Below, one piece after another: positions 18,342 to 28,962 of a stretch of 64,000 bases of DNA (positions are counted from its first letter, which is position 1; the number at the start of each line of letters is the position of its first letter). The DNA comes from Ecytonucleospora hepatopenaei (lineage: Eukaryota > Microsporidia > Enterocytozoonidae), in NCBI GenBank assembly GCA_026692725.1, contig JAPMUG010000006.1, positions 62,001 to 126,000 of the forward strand, read 5' to 3'. A program made the translations under genes and the position numbers. The notes beneath the pieces were generated by a model. That model saw only the letters and a program-made list of their open reading frames with translations. It searched no databases and was not told the origin of the DNA.

Positions 18342-20723
18342 ATGATTGACGTTTATATTGAGAAAAACAATATTGTATTGTTCAGTCAAGGTCATAAAGT
18401 AACAATTAGTGCAAACATAACTTGGATTTACAATAATTTTAAGATAATTAACAATGTTTTTTTACAATGCTTCGGAATATATGGCATTATACACTATGAT
18501 AGGTGTGATTATTTGATACTGGTTACAAAAAGTAAAAAAATAGGCAGAATAGTCAATAAAAATAAAAAAGAAACAAATGATGTATTTGAAATAAAAGAAG
18601 TAAATTTAATACCATTGAATGATTCTTGTGATTTAAATGTTAATGAAGTGTTTATTAATGAAACACAGAATTTTTTTAAAAGAACACCTGGAATCTATTT
18701 TAGTGAAGAAAATTTATGCGATTTATTTGGTCAAGCACAGGATTCTTCTGTACACAAAAATCATTCATTTTTTAATACTAATTTAAGACAAACACTTTAT
18801 GATAAGGAAAGCAGCATCTCTGAAGCATATAGTGAAGTATTTAATCATATGGAAAATAGTAGTGAAGTTGAAAATAAATGGAATATGCAGGAACGAGATT
18901 TATTATCAGAATATGAGGGAAACACTAATGAAGATGATTCTTATTATAAAGTAGACAATATTAAAAAAGATGAAAATGCTAATAAAGAAAATAATGTTTT
19001 AAAACATAATAATGAAAATAATAAAACTTTAAATTATGAAGAAAAAGTAGGAAGAGACATTTTTTTATTTAACAAACACCAAATAACAGCATTTGTTAAA
19101 AAATATGAAACTAATACTTTTATCATAAAATGTATACAGGGGTATTATACAAATTTTAGGTTTGAAAATAAAAAACAACATAATATTTCTTTTTTTGTTA
19201 GTTTTATTAGTAGAAGGGCCATAAATAGACTAGGAACAAGACTACAGTGCAGGGGAGCAGTTGATGGTGGTGCATGTGCTAATATGGTAGAGACTGAATT
19301 TGCTGTTTTTAATGCCATAAATTTTAATGATAAAAATAGAGAAAACATAAAAACATATGAAGAAGATAAATACACATATTTTTATAAAATAATTGATCAT
19401 TTTAAAATAATTCGTGGTACAATACCTCTTAAATGGCATCAAAATGTTGGATTTAAATATACACCAAAAATTATTGTAGAAAAAGAAAATTCTCTCTGTG
19501 TATTTGATAAACACCACAAAATGTTGGAATGCCTGTATGAATTACCCATTTTATACATTAATTTGATTAACAGGGCTAACAAAAGCGAAAAAGAAATTTT
19601 TATAAAATATTCAGAAGTTTTACGTGAAAGAAAATGCCTTTTTATTAACTTTAATTTCCATGACCAGGAAATTTATTCTTACGAAATAGAAAAAATTACC
19701 AAAGAATTACAAATACAAGATAAAATGCAAATAATAACCATTGAAGATTTGTTAAGTATTATAGATTTTAATAAGTGTATTGCACGTGTTAATTGCATTG
19801 ATTCTTTGGATAGAACAAATGCATTTCAATTCAAGTTTTTTATGCATAAATTACATGATTTGTATAGCAACACAAGCCTAATAGAAGAAAATATAGAAAT
19901 GTTAAAAAAGATGTGGATAGAAAATGGAAAATTTATTTCTTTGCAATATGCAGGAACAGGGGCTCTACATTCAGAAAAAATAAAAAATTATGTTACTGAA
20001 AAAGAAGCGTTAATTACCAAAGAAAACGAGAGATTTATGTTTCAAAATAGTGATAGCAGTATAGTTACTTATAATCTAAACATAAATATAAAAAGAAGAG
20101 ATAAAATTAAAAAACCTTTTAGTATTTTACAGAAATCAAATGATTTTTATTATTCTCTAGTGAGATATTTTAAAAATAGAACTGTAGATTATCAAACTAA
20201 TGAAATATATAAAATATTAAGTGATAAAAGACACGATAAAATTAAAAAGAGAAGAGAATATTGTGGGATGGGAAACAAAAATTTGCTTTTTTATTTTTTT
20301 GCTATTTTAATTTTACTAGGCAGCTTTGGATTTTATAAAAATTGGCACATTTTTCAAAATACAAAAGTTAACAAAATTCCTATCCAAGAATATAAAGAAA
20401 GTTTAAAAAATACCGACAGCTTTAACAATACTGACATTTTATTAGATAAGGAAAATAGCAGTGTAGATAATGTAAATTCTGATGTTTTAAATCTGAAGAG
20501 TGAGAATGTTTTGGTAAATAAACGAGATGAATTAAGTCATATTAGAGTAAATAACAGTAAAATATTACAGAATAACAAAAATAAAGAAAATTTAGAAGAA
20601 AAAAATAAAGAAAACCCTGAGAAAGACTCACTTTTAAGTAGCAAATTATTTATATGTGTGATATTTCTAATTTTTTCTCTGTTTGTATGTGTGAGATATT
20701 ATATTGTTCTAACATATGTTTGA
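18342..20723 (+). CDS. SAC1: SAC1-type phosphoinositide phosphatase
   Basis: 793 residues, longer than yeast Sac1 (about 620) because of Asn/Glu-rich inserts (residues about 150-235 and 680-760). The catalytic signature is RVNCIDSLDRTNAFQF, the SAC CX5R(T) loop, with the nucleophilic Cys near residue 485. Upstream family pieces are visible: SFISRRAINRLGTRLQCRGA, and VETEFAVF (family 'nfvEtEqi'), then RGTIPLKWHQ (family 'RGSiPlfWsQ'). Two hydrophobic C-terminal segments (LLFYFFAILILLGSFGF; LFICVIFLIFSLFVCV) anchor it to the ER/Golgi membrane, as in Sac1. It dephosphorylates PI4P and so opposes the PI4-kinase at the window's left edge. The region between the two membrane segments is longer than usual. 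Confidence 0.93.
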   Translation: MIDVYIEKNNIVLFSQGHKVTISANITWIYNNFKIINNVFLQCFGIYGIIHYDRCDYLILVTKSKKIGRIVNKNKKETNDVFEIKEVNLIPLNDSCDLNVNEVFINETQNFFKRTPGIYFSEENLCDLFGQAQDSSVHKNHSFFNTNLRQTLYDKESSISEAYSEVFNHMENSSEVENKWNMQERDLLSEYEGNTNEDDSYYKVDNIKKDENANKENNVLKHNNENNKTLNYEEKVGRDIFLFNKHQITAFVKKYETNTFIIKCIQGYYTNFRFENKKQHNISFFVSFISRRAINRLGTRLQCRGAVDGGACANMVETEFAVFNAINFNDKNRENIKTYEEDKYTYFYKIIDHFKIIRGTIPLKWHQNVGFKYTPKIIVEKENSLCVFDKHHKMLECLYELPILYINLINRANKSEKEIFIKYSEVLRERKCLFINFNFHDQEIYSYEIEKITKELQIQDKMQIITIEDLLSIIDFNKCIARVNCIDSLDRTNAFQFKFFMHKLHDLYSNTSLIEENIEMLKKMWIENGKFISLQYAGTGALHSEKIKNYVTEKEALITKENERFMFQNSDSSIVTYNLNINIKRRDKIKKPFSILQKSNDFYYSLVRYFKNRTVDYQTNEIYKILSDKRHDKIKKRREYCGMGNKNLLFYFFAILILLGSFGFYKNWHIFQNTKVNKIPIQEYKESLKNTDSFNNTDILLDKENSSVDNVNSDVLNLKSENVLVNKRDELSHIRVNNSKILQNNKNKENLEEKNKENPEKDSLLSSKLFICVIFLIFSLFVCVRYYIVLTYV

Positions 20724-20943
20724 TTTTATTACCAGAATTTAATTTACATTTAAAAATATTTTTGTATGATGATTTTTTATAAAGTGTTATTTATGCAAAA
20801 ATAAGCTTTAAAATGTAATAAATAAATTTAAAATTTGTTTGTATTTGCATAAAAAAGAAAAAAACAAATAGCCCTTATTTAATAAAAGGTAAACAATAAA
20901 AAATTAAACATAAATAACTTGCAACGAAATATTTTAGAATCAC

Positions 20944-22716
20944 ATGATAAACATTTTTAAATATGCTTTTTTTGATTATAAGAAGTTGCATATTTTAGAA
21001 ATATTTATGATAACATTAGTGTTTGATATACTTTATATAACTCATCAGTATATTAAAGAAAATATACTAAAAAGTGTGTTTTTGAAGGAAAATTTATTTT
21101 TAGAATTTTTAATTAAGATATTGCCCATTTATTTGATGATATTCTATAATAGGTATATGGTGCAGATTTTTAGTATAATATGTTTTTTTCTATTGTTATT
21201 TATTTTCATAGGAAAGTTTTTGTTTAAAAATGACTATATTAAAAACAAAGTTAATATTTCACATACTCATATAAATATTTTTAATTCAGGCATGGGTAAA
21301 AAACAATATACTACCAACGAATATGAATACTTTGGTAATTTAAGTGATAAAAATATTTCCAAAGACATAAAAAAGAACAATAATTTTGATTTTTATATCA
21401 GTGATATTAGTAGATTTAAGCTAGTTGTTTTAGTTGTAATTTGCGTTTTTTTATCAGATTTTAACAAAATCAAATTTTATGTTACAAATTACACAACTGG
21501 GCAAATAAAACAGAAATCTTTTAATTTCTATAATTCTTATAAGTTTGGCAAATCTATGAGATTTCCACTGTTAAAATTGATGGATTTTGGTGTGGCTTGT
21601 TTTACCATAAATGCTGGTTTTATTTATTCGATTTTGTCTAAAAAAAGACTTTTCAAATCGTTTTTGATTTCTTTTTTGTTGGGTATTATCAGGTTATTTA
21701 TGGTAGTTTATGAACATAACAAAACAAAAAGAGATGTTGATTTTAAGTATGGTATAAACTACAATGATATGGAATTTGGGATGCATTTGAATTTATTGCT
21801 CATATTGTCGATTATAACACTTTTATTTATACTTTTGCATGATAAATTACAAGAAAACCACGTAATATGCGGGTTTTGCGGGTTTTGTATGGTAATTTTA
21901 CATGATCTTTTGCTTAAATTCTTTTTAAAAGAGAAAATAAATAGCATCAATGATCTTGATAGATATGAAATACTTTTTTCAGAAGAAAATTACCTAATTC
22001 CATCATTTTTTAAAAATAATGATAGAAATATGGTAAAAATGTTTTTTACAAAATTGTGCAATCTTATTTATGTAAATATAGAAGGAGTGTCATTTATATT
22101 ACCTATTTTTGGAACAATGCTATTCTTTTATAGTATTGGTGTAGAGTATTTTAAATCAAAAAGAATGATAAAAAATCCTTCTATAAATAACACATGTAAA
22201 AATGGTATTCTTACATTCTATATGAGTTTGTATAAGCCAACAAGTATTTTAATGAGTTTAATGTGTATTTCATATTTGATTTCTACTTTGTATGCCAATC
22301 CACACAGAAGAATGCACAATTTAGCATTTATATCAACAATTTCATTTATAGTCATTTTTAATAGTCTAATAAGTAGTTTAACAGATTCAATTTATCATAA
22401 ATATGTTAAAAATACATTAAGTTATACCAGTAACGAATATTTATATGTTTTATGTAGCAGATCACTTATAAAAGCATTAGTATTTAGCAATATATTGATA
22501 ACTGTTAATAAAAAATACTTTTTACCATTAGTTAGTAATGTATTTTACGTACATTTGTTAAATATATGTTATTTAATATTTATGTTATATCTATTACCAC
22601 AGTTTAATATAATAAAAAATATAATAAAAGTATTTTATTATATAAAAAGGGTAATTTTGTATAAACATACAGCAAAAACAAAAGAACAGACAATAGATTT
22701 ATATAAAAATGTTTAA
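20944..22716 (+). CDS. GWT1: GPI-anchor inositol acyltransferase GWT1/PIG-W
   Basis: 590 residues with about 12 hydrophobic segments. Family signatures: LLKLMDFGVACFTINAGF (family 'mDvGvGsFvf--g'), FLLGIIRLFMVVYEHNK (family 'vlG--R---vk--dYqeHv'), and MEFGMHLNLLLILSI (family 'tEYGvHWNFFfTLa'). A late NPHRRMHNLAFISTISFIVI segment corresponds to 'S-RR-aNl-yv-wv-afN'. GWT1 acylates the inositol of GPI precursors in the ER membrane. The conserved Trp of the HWNFF motif is replaced here by Leu, showing fast evolution. The presence of GWT1 implies a GPI route for surface proteins. Confidence 0.85.
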   Translation: MINIFKYAFFDYKKLHILEIFMITLVFDILYITHQYIKENILKSVFLKENLFLEFLIKILPIYLMIFYNRYMVQIFSIICFFLLLFIFIGKFLFKNDYIKNKVNISHTHINIFNSGMGKKQYTTNEYEYFGNLSDKNISKDIKKNNNFDFYISDISRFKLVVLVVICVFLSDFNKIKFYVTNYTTGQIKQKSFNFYNSYKFGKSMRFPLLKLMDFGVACFTINAGFIYSILSKKRLFKSFLISFLLGIIRLFMVVYEHNKTKRDVDFKYGINYNDMEFGMHLNLLLILSIITLLFILLHDKLQENHVICGFCGFCMVILHDLLLKFFLKEKINSINDLDRYEILFSEENYLIPSFFKNNDRNMVKMFFTKLCNLIYVNIEGVSFILPIFGTMLFFYSIGVEYFKSKRMIKNPSINNTCKNGILTFYMSLYKPTSILMSLMCISYLISTLYANPHRRMHNLAFISTISFIVIFNSLISSLTDSIYHKYVKNTLSYTSNEYLYVLCSRSLIKALVFSNILITVNKKYFLPLVSNVFYVHLLNICYLIFMLYLLPQFNIIKNIIKVFYYIKRVILYKHTAKTKEQTIDLYKNV

Positions 22717-22908
22717 TAAAATATTTTTTAATATTATTGCAATATATTTTATAATATATTTTAGAATTTTTTATACTTTTATGAAAAATTGTTAAAATAT
22801 TTAACACCCTAAACTAAAAATATAAAAATATAAAAAAGTATTTAAAATTTATTTTATTATATAAATAGATATTAATTTTATTTTAAATACAATTCATATT
22901 AATATAAA

Positions 22909-24126
22909 ATGTCAAATTCTAACATACATTTTCTACTTTTTGAGCATATAGATGGACTTGAATTATTTAAAATTAAAAATGTAGAAGACTTTCATAAAAG
23001 TAACAGCAAATGCTCTTCTAAGTCTTATAATGATTATATGGTACTTGCTAATAGTGTTGAACATGTTGCTAGCTATAAAATTGAAGATTATAAATCCATA
23101 ATTAATGCATGTAAAAAAACAGAAGAAAAAGAATTAAGCGAGTATGAAGAAATAGTTGCAAATTTTTTAAAGGTAAATGGTGTTAAAATACTTCACTGTG
23201 ACAAGTCACTTGCTAAGGTATGCAAGGCATTATGCATTGAATACGTAAAAAGCATGGGAGTATACAGAGGAATTAAAGCAAACATGGACAAAATTATTAA
23301 GAAGGAAACAATCTACAACAAGGAAAATACCAAAGACACTCACAATAAAATCAGGGCAGCTGCATTGGAATTTAGCAGAAATAAAATTGGTGCCGTAAAA
23401 GATGACACTTATGTGGTGCATGTTAGTTATGAAATTGACCAAATTGAGAGGGAAATGGAAGAATTACAAAAAAGTCTAAATAGCATGACAGACTTAAAAT
23501 ATCTCGAAGAAGACACTAAAAATAATGATGAATTTTTTACTGAACGATTTTATAAAATCGAAGAAAATAAAAATGAACAAACAATAAATGTTACGGGCAC
23601 TTTAGTGACTTTATACAATAATAAAGTAGATTTATACAATAAACTGACAGAACACTTAACTAAAAAAATGAAGGATATTGCACCAAATACCAGGGAAATT
23701 ATAGGAGATCGTCTTTTGTGCAAGTTAATGCACAGAACAGGTGGAATTTTAAACTATGCTATGTTTCCTGCTTCTACCATACAGTTGTTGGGATCAGAAA
23801 AGAGTCTTTTTAATTGCTTAAAGAACAAAGGCAAAACACCAAAGCATGGGATGATTTATACTGTTGTAGGTAGATATATAGAAGACGCAAAGAAAGCAGT
23901 GGGTTCTGATTTGGAAGTAGATGAGAAAACAATAGGAAAAATATGCAGAGATTTGGCAAATAAAACGTCTATTTCTGCTAAAATAGACTGTTCTTCTAAT
24001 GAAAATACAAATAAATATGGAGTTGCATTAAGAAAAGAAATACAGGAAAAACTAGAAAGATTTTTTAAAGAGGAAAAATATGAGAGTAAGAAAAGAACAG
24101 AAGATATTTTAATAGCAGTAGAATAA
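22909..24126 (+). CDS. NOP56: Box C/D snoRNP core protein NOP56
   Basis: 405 residues. The N-terminus HFLLFEHIDGLELFKIKNVEDF matches NOP56 'yLLFEh-~GyalFkvkevee' better than NOP58. A coiled-coil middle (YEIDQIEREMEELQKSLNSM) is followed by the Nop domain: APNTREIIGDRLLCKLMHR and TGGILNYAMFPASTIQLLG, with SEKSLFNCLKNKGKTPKHG (residues about 262-330), i.e. 'aPNl--liGe-vgarLi-haGgL-nLak-PaStiQ-LGaEKaLFralk-kg-TPKyGlIy'. Near the end CRDLANKTSISAKID and KYGVALRKEIQEKLERFF also match. It scaffolds 2'-O-methylation guides and U3. The lysine-rich tail of yeast Nop56 is missing. Confidence 0.92.
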   Translation: MSNSNIHFLLFEHIDGLELFKIKNVEDFHKSNSKCSSKSYNDYMVLANSVEHVASYKIEDYKSIINACKKTEEKELSEYEEIVANFLKVNGVKILHCDKSLAKVCKALCIEYVKSMGVYRGIKANMDKIIKKETIYNKENTKDTHNKIRAAALEFSRNKIGAVKDDTYVVHVSYEIDQIEREMEELQKSLNSMTDLKYLEEDTKNNDEFFTERFYKIEENKNEQTINVTGTLVTLYNNKVDLYNKLTEHLTKKMKDIAPNTREIIGDRLLCKLMHRTGGILNYAMFPASTIQLLGSEKSLFNCLKNKGKTPKHGMIYTVVGRYIEDAKKAVGSDLEVDEKTIGKICRDLANKTSISAKIDCSSNENTNKYGVALRKEIQEKLERFFKEEKYESKKRTEDILIAVE

Positions 24127-24176
24127 ATAAAGTTTTGTTTTTTAATATTATGTAATTTATTTTAAAATATAATGTT

Positions 24177-25520
24177 TTAAAATTTCATATCCATTCCAAA
24201 CTGATATTTTTCTGTTTCTATGCTTTTAGTTAGGGGAACAGCATAAATAAAAGAAACAGTATCTTGTATTTTTATACCAATTCCTATTGACTTTCCTATT
24301 GAAGTACTTTCTTTATCATCCAATTGCTTTAATGTTTGTATAAATGGCTTGTTTGTACATGCAGCTGCATCAAAAAAGGCAAAAGCCTTTATTTTTTTAA
24401 AAATCTTCATTCCACCTTCAAAACTCATTTTAAAAAAAGTTGTTCCACCTTGCTTTTTATTAGCATTTATAGGTGTAATTGCATTCGATTTATATCCTCT
24501 TATAGATGCAAAGTATCTGTCTAAATAACTAAGTTTAGGCGTATTATTATCTGTTATTTTAGACTGACAAAATGCCCCAATATCAAGAATCTTTCCTGCT
24601 TCTAACATTAAATTTATATAAAATCTATTGCATTCTTTTCTAATATTTTTCTTAGCATTTATTTTTAAAAAACTGTTGTTTAGGTTAAGTTTTTTAATGT
24701 AAAACATCAAATTCTCTTTAATTTGATTTTCAAACATATCCTTAGCTATTTCAGTGTATTTCTTATTTGGTGTATTTTCTGTTTTATCATAGTTTTTAAT
24801 CATATTTTGTTCCAATAGTGATTCATCTGAAGAAGAGTTTTTTATCTTGTTAGAACAATTACCAGATTTGAAACTAAAATCAATTCCTGGCAATCTAAAA
24901 CCACCTTCTATAATTCTAAAAACATTTTCGTTTATTTTTTCAATTCCAAACATTAGCGATGATTTTGCGTTTGAATTAGAGGAAAGTTTTTCTACTCCAA
25001 ATAAAACACTCTTGGTGTTAAATAAAATTTTGTTTAATTCTGTTTCTTTTTGTTTAACACACAATTTTGTTTTTGCAATATAAGAATTGTGTTTAAAAAC
25101 ACCAAAATTTGTAATGTGTGGTTTTGATATTTCCATTAAAAACGAATTAATATTAAATTTGTTCAAAATGGCTCTAATGCTTTTAACATAGTAATCTTTT
25201 TTATTATCTTCTTCATTTATAATTTTATGATTTTCTTTGTTTTCACCTATTTCACACATAAAATTGAAATGTTCAGCTTTTCCAAAAACATTAGGCAAAT
25301 TTATAAAAAGTTGCTTGTTTCTAATATTGTTGCAAGTTGCTCTAACTTCATTTGGCTTTTCTGTTAGAGTGACTTTATTTTTGTTAATCAAAACATTAGA
25401 AAAAATATCAAGATTCATAAGGTTGCTCCTGAGTGCATCATTATCTTTTGATATTTGTTCAATTTCTCTTAAAAAAGAAAGCTTTGTTTTTTTAAAGTTG
25501 CTAAAAGTTTTGCCAAACAT
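24177..25520 (-). CDS. SAM50: Sam50/Omp85-type outer-membrane beta-barrel protein (mitosome)
   Basis: 447 residues. The C-terminal half has the Omp85/Sam50 barrel pattern: LDRYFASIRGYKSNAITPIN (family 'eRF-lGG--svRGf'), KAFAFFDAAACT (family 'l--h-F-n-G'), SIGIGIKIQDTVSFIYAVPLTK (family 's-G-Gi-~----a-le-ny--Pl'), and a terminal strand QFGMDMKF ending in Phe, as the barrel sorting signal requires. Alternating hydrophobic residues run through the last 300 residues. In microsporidia this would sit in the mitosome outer membrane and insert beta-barrels. In gene sense a CCC motif (TACCCTC) lies about 20 bp before the ATG. The N-terminal POTRA domain is weak or divergent. Confidence 0.75.
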   Translation of the reverse strand: MFGKTFSNFKKTKLSFLREIEQISKDNDALRSNLMNLDIFSNVLINKNKVTLTEKPNEVRATCNNIRNKQLFINLPNVFGKAEHFNFMCEIGENKENHKIINEEDNKKDYYVKSIRAILNKFNINSFLMEISKPHITNFGVFKHNSYIAKTKLCVKQKETELNKILFNTKSVLFGVEKLSSNSNAKSSLMFGIEKINENVFRIIEGGFRLPGIDFSFKSGNCSNKIKNSSSDESLLEQNMIKNYDKTENTPNKKYTEIAKDMFENQIKENLMFYIKKLNLNNSFLKINAKKNIRKECNRFYINLMLEAGKILDIGAFCQSKITDNNTPKLSYLDRYFASIRGYKSNAITPINANKKQGGTTFFKMSFEGGMKIFKKIKAFAFFDAAACTNKPFIQTLKQLDDKESTSIGKSIGIGIKIQDTVSFIYAVPLTKSIETEKYQFGMDMKF

Positions 25521-25723
25521 TTTAAAGTTTATTGAGGGTAAAAACAGAGAATTTAATTTCTGCTTTTTACCTTATAAACAACTTTTTAAAGACCACTGTT
25601 TGTTTTTTTATAAACTATTATATTTTATAGTAAAAAAATAAATGTAAATTATAAAAATAAAAATTTTTGATCCACAATTTTTATTTAAAAATTTATAGAC
25701 ACCAAACATTTTTATAACTTAAA

Positions 25724-26977
25724 ATGGTAAAGGCTAATTATTATAACAAGAATAAAATAAAATTTATTGACATGCTGCAAGGAGGAAAAGCTAACAAAAA
25801 CAGCAGAGGACAAATTATTAAACATGCTGATTTTCAAAGCGATGTAAAAAGCAGAAACCATATTGAACCGAGTAGAAATTGGTTTACAAACACTAAAACA
25901 GTAACGCAAGATGATTTGGAAATGTACAGAAATAACATACGAACAAAGTCACCCTACGATGTTTTGCTTAGCACAGGAAATGTTCCTTATTCTCTCATAA
26001 ACAACGACATAAAAGTTAAGAGAAAATTAGACTATTCTTTTGCCTTTGGAAAACAAGGAAATGCTAAAAAGTTTAAAACCACTTACAAAACAATGGCGGA
26101 ATTAGCAGAAAAAGCAGCAGATAAAAAGAAAAATTATTCTGAAATGTTATGTAAGGAAAATACCAAGAAATTGATAGAAAATTGTGAATCTACAAATAAA
26201 AAGAGCTGGAGTGAACTTTACAAGGTTTTGGACAGTTCTGATGTCATTGTCCATGTTTTGGATGCCAGGGATCCGCTTGGCACAAAAAATAATCAAGTCG
26301 AAAAATTCTTGAAGGATAAACAGCATAAAACTTTGATTTTTTTGCTTAACAAAGTAGATTTGGTACCAACAGGGGTGACTGCGGCCTGGTTAAGATATTT
26401 GAGCAAGGAGCACGTGTCCTTAGCATATCACGCCAATAGCATAAATTACAATTATGGAAAACAAAATCTTTTGAATATCATTAGGCAGTTAAGAACTTTA
26501 CACAAAAAGAAAGCTACAATGTCAATCGGATTTGTTGGTTATCCAAACACTGGTAAAAGTTCAATTATAAATTCTCTAAGAAATAAAAAAGTTTGTTCGG
26601 TTGCCCCAGTTCCAGGACAGACTAAAACCTGGCAATACGTTACTTTAACCAAAAACACGTATATGATTGATTCACCAGGAGTATGTCAGTATGATGATAA
26701 AATCAAGGCAGTGTTAAGTAATAGCATAAAAATTGAAACACTCGAAGATACTGATATTTATGTTAATGCATTGTTTGAAAAAGTAGGAAAAGATGTAATA
26801 GAAAAAACGTATAACATAAAATTTGAAAACCAAGAAGACTTTTTTATAAAAATGGGTCATAAATATGGAAAGTTACTTAAAGGAGGAGAGCCAAATGTAG
26901 ATTTAATTTCTAAAATGGTCTTACATGATTTCTTTAGAGGAAAAATTAGCTACTACACAGAATGTACGTTTGAATAA
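25724..26977 (+). CDS. NOG2: Nucleolar GTP-binding protein 2 (60S assembly GTPase)
   Basis: 417 residues. The NGP1 N-terminal domain is clear (NFYRTPS-equivalent region; SRNWFTNTKTVTQDDLEMYR; SPYDVLLSTGNVPYSLI). The GTPase motifs are in circularly permuted order: VLDARDPLGT, then G4 FLLNKVDLVPT (about residue 208), then G1 GYPNTGKSSIINSLRNK (about residues 271-287), G2 APVPGQTKTWQY, and G3 IDSPGV. It removes or checks pre-60S particles before nuclear export. Yeast Nog2 is 486 residues; the C-terminal basic tail is trimmed here. It ends 17 bp before a tRNA gene on the other strand. Confidence 0.95.
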   Translation: MVKANYYNKNKIKFIDMLQGGKANKNSRGQIIKHADFQSDVKSRNHIEPSRNWFTNTKTVTQDDLEMYRNNIRTKSPYDVLLSTGNVPYSLINNDIKVKRKLDYSFAFGKQGNAKKFKTTYKTMAELAEKAADKKKNYSEMLCKENTKKLIENCESTNKKSWSELYKVLDSSDVIVHVLDARDPLGTKNNQVEKFLKDKQHKTLIFLLNKVDLVPTGVTAAWLRYLSKEHVSLAYHANSINYNYGKQNLLNIIRQLRTLHKKKATMSIGFVGYPNTGKSSIINSLRNKKVCSVAPVPGQTKTWQYVTLTKNTYMIDSPGVCQYDDKIKAVLSNSIKIETLEDTDIYVNALFEKVGKDVIEKTYNIKFENQEDFFIKMGHKYGKLLKGGEPNVDLISKMVLHDFFRGKISYYTECTFE

Positions 26978-26993
26978 ATTACTAAAAAATATT

Positions 26994-27092
26994 TACTCCT
27001 GGCGGGGATCGAACCCGCGACCTCAGCATAACTCTGCTGTTAACATAACACAACTTATAAGTACCGCGCTCTAACCACTGAGCCACAGGAGT
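26994..27092 (-). tRNA. tRNA-Ile(UAU) with a 26-nt intron
   Basis: On the reverse strand the sequence folds as a standard cloverleaf: acceptor ACTCCTG (27092-27086) with CAGGAGT plus discriminator A; D arm GCTC-AGTGGTTA-GAGC; anticodon stem CGGTA with TGCTG (two G-U pairs); anticodon loop C-T-TAT-A-A, i.e. anticodon UAU; variable loop AGGTC; T arm GCGGG-TTCGATC-CCCGC. The intron lies after base 37 at 27055-27030, the canonical nuclear position. Mature length without CCA is 73 nt. A and B box promoters are internal (GGCTCAGTGGTTAG; GGTTCGATCCC). tRNA-Ile(UAU) carries an intron in several fungi. Confidence 0.95.
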
Positions 27093-27313
27093 TGCATTTT
27101 AAATAAAGTTAGATTATATTATCAATTTTTTATTATATAAAATACAAATAAACTACACGCATTTTTTTAATACATATTAAAGTTATTGTATGTTAGTAAT
27201 AAAATAAATAACAATCATTAAAAATAAACTTAAAGTATATAAAGTTATAAAAAAAATAATGAAATTAATGTATTAAGTTATAAAATAAAAATACAATTGT
27301 TTAAAATATTTAT

Positions 27314-28633
27314 TTAATAACCTCCTTCTTCAATAACTGCATCCTGATACTGCTGATACTCACTAAGTAAATCCTTTAAATTTGCTTCTGCCTCATTAAA
27401 CTCAGCTTCATCCATTCCCTCTCCTGTATACCAGTGCAAAAATGCCTTTCGTTTAAACATGCTTGAAAACTGCTCACCAAGACGCATGAAAATCTCTTGA
27501 ATTGAAGTTGTGTTGCCTATGAATGTAGCGCTCATTTCTACGTCATTTGGTGCTACGTTACAAACAGCCGTTTGCACGTTGTTTGGAATCCACTCGACAA
27601 AAGAATCACTAGTTCTTGTTTGTGCCAAATTCATCTGCTCGTCTACTTCTTTCATTGACATTTTCCCTCTAAAATAAACAGCTGCTGTCAAATACCTTCC
27701 TTTTCTTGGGTCACACGCAGTCATCATGTTTTTGCTGTCAAAAAGCTGTGCTGTCAAATCTGCAACCGTAAGATTTCTGTAGCTTGAAGACGCTTCTGAA
27801 CACAGAGGCGCATATCCTACACAGAAAAAGTGCAGTCGTGGAAATGGAATCATGTTAACCGCCAATTTTCTCAAATCTGAGTTAAGTTGACCTGGAAACC
27901 TAAAACAAGTGGTAATTCCACTCATAACTTTGGACACAAGACTGTTTAAATTGTCATAAGATGGATTTTTTAATTTGAGTGTTTTTGTGCATATTTCATA
28001 AAGCGCGTCATTATCGATGCAAAATGTTTGATTTGCATTTTCAACCAGCTGGTGAAAAGAGAGTGTTGCATTGTATGGCTCAACCACAGTGTCAGAAACT
28101 TTTGGACTTGGAACTACAGAAAATGTTGCAAGCATCCTATCTGGAAATTCCTCCTTTATTTTTGATACCAGCAATGTTCCCATTCCCGAACCTGTTCCAC
28201 CACCCAAGGAGTGTGTAAGTTGGAATCCCTGAAGACAGTCTGTTTTTTCTGCTTCCTTTCTTATGCATTCCAACACCTGTTCGCATAGTTCCGCACCCTC
28301 TGTGTAGTGACCCTTAGCCCAGTTATTTCCTGCTCCACTCTGGCCAAACACAAAATTGTCTGGCCTAAACATTTTTCCTATAGGTCCCTGTTGGATGGCA
28401 TCCATAGTTCCTGGTTCCAAGTCCACAAGAACAGCCCTTGGTACGTATTTGTTAGAAGAGCTCTGGTTGTAGTAGACGTCTATGCTTGACCTCATGTCCT
28501 CGCATTTGTCGCTCTTGTCGTTAACCAGCATGCCATCTGCATCAATACCATGTTCCTCACTTATAGTCTCCCAGAATTTATTTCCAATTTGGTTACCGCA
28601 CTGACCTGCCTGTACATGAATAATTTCTCTCAT
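27314..28633 (-). CDS. TUB2: Beta-tubulin
   Basis: 439 residues. Starts MREI, the autoregulation tetrapeptide, then [16 protein letters not shown]. The GTP loop is GGGTGSG (residues 144-150). A four-residue insertion relative to standard numbering lies in the 30-60 region ([14 protein letters not shown]). The residue aligned to standard position 198 is Gln (local Q202, in ENANQTFC), not Glu; position 200 is Phe and 167 is Phe. The C-terminus is short and ends EEGGY. In gene sense a CCC motif (TTTACCCTCCATATG) precedes the start. GC content is visibly higher than in neighbours, as expected for a conserved, highly expressed gene. Confidence 0.99.
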   Translation of the reverse strand: MREIIHVQAGQCGNQIGNKFWETISEEHGIDADGMLVNDKSDKCEDMRSSIDVYYNQSSSNKYVPRAVLVDLEPGTMDAIQQGPIGKMFRPDNFVFGQSGAGNNWAKGHYTEGAELCEQVLECIRKEAEKTDCLQGFQLTHSLGGGTGSGMGTLLVSKIKEEFPDRMLATFSVVPSPKVSDTVVEPYNATLSFHQLVENANQTFCIDNDALYEICTKTLKLKNPSYDNLNSLVSKVMSGITTCFRFPGQLNSDLRKLAVNMIPFPRLHFFCVGYAPLCSEASSSYRNLTVADLTAQLFDSKNMMTACDPRKGRYLTAAVYFRGKMSMKEVDEQMNLAQTRTSDSFVEWIPNNVQTAVCNVAPNDVEMSATFIGNTTSIQEIFMRLGEQFSSMFKRKAFLHWYTGEGMDEAEFNEAEANLKDLLSEYQQYQDAVIEEGGY

Positions 28634-28962
28634 ATGGAGGGTAAAATTTTAAGTAGAAAAGAGCATAGGTTAAAATATAATTTTATATATTTATAGATTG
28701 TTAGTTATATTTTAAGGTTAAATATATAAACATACATTATTTAGTATATTATTTAATATATTGTATATATCTTATTAGTTTAGTTAAATATAAATAAAAT
28801 ATAAAATTTTACCCATAATATCATATATTTATTTCATATAGTAATTATATTATTATATTTATTTCATATCATATATTTATTAGATTATTATATTTATATT
28901 ATATATTATTATATATTATTATAATTTAATATATTATTATATTTTATTCTATAATATATTTT
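28634..28962. other. AT-only spacer opening the low-complexity block
   Basis: 329 bp, nearly all A/T, with repeated TATTATAT and CATATATTTAT words (28825-28930). No gene. It separates normal-composition sequence on the left from the AAT-rich block that runs to about 39.8 kb. Confidence 0.55.

Noticed and set aside
27030..27055. Reading the tRNA locus as two partial tRNAs
   Set aside because: A single cloverleaf forms when the 26-nt interval after base 37 is removed as a standard tRNA intron.
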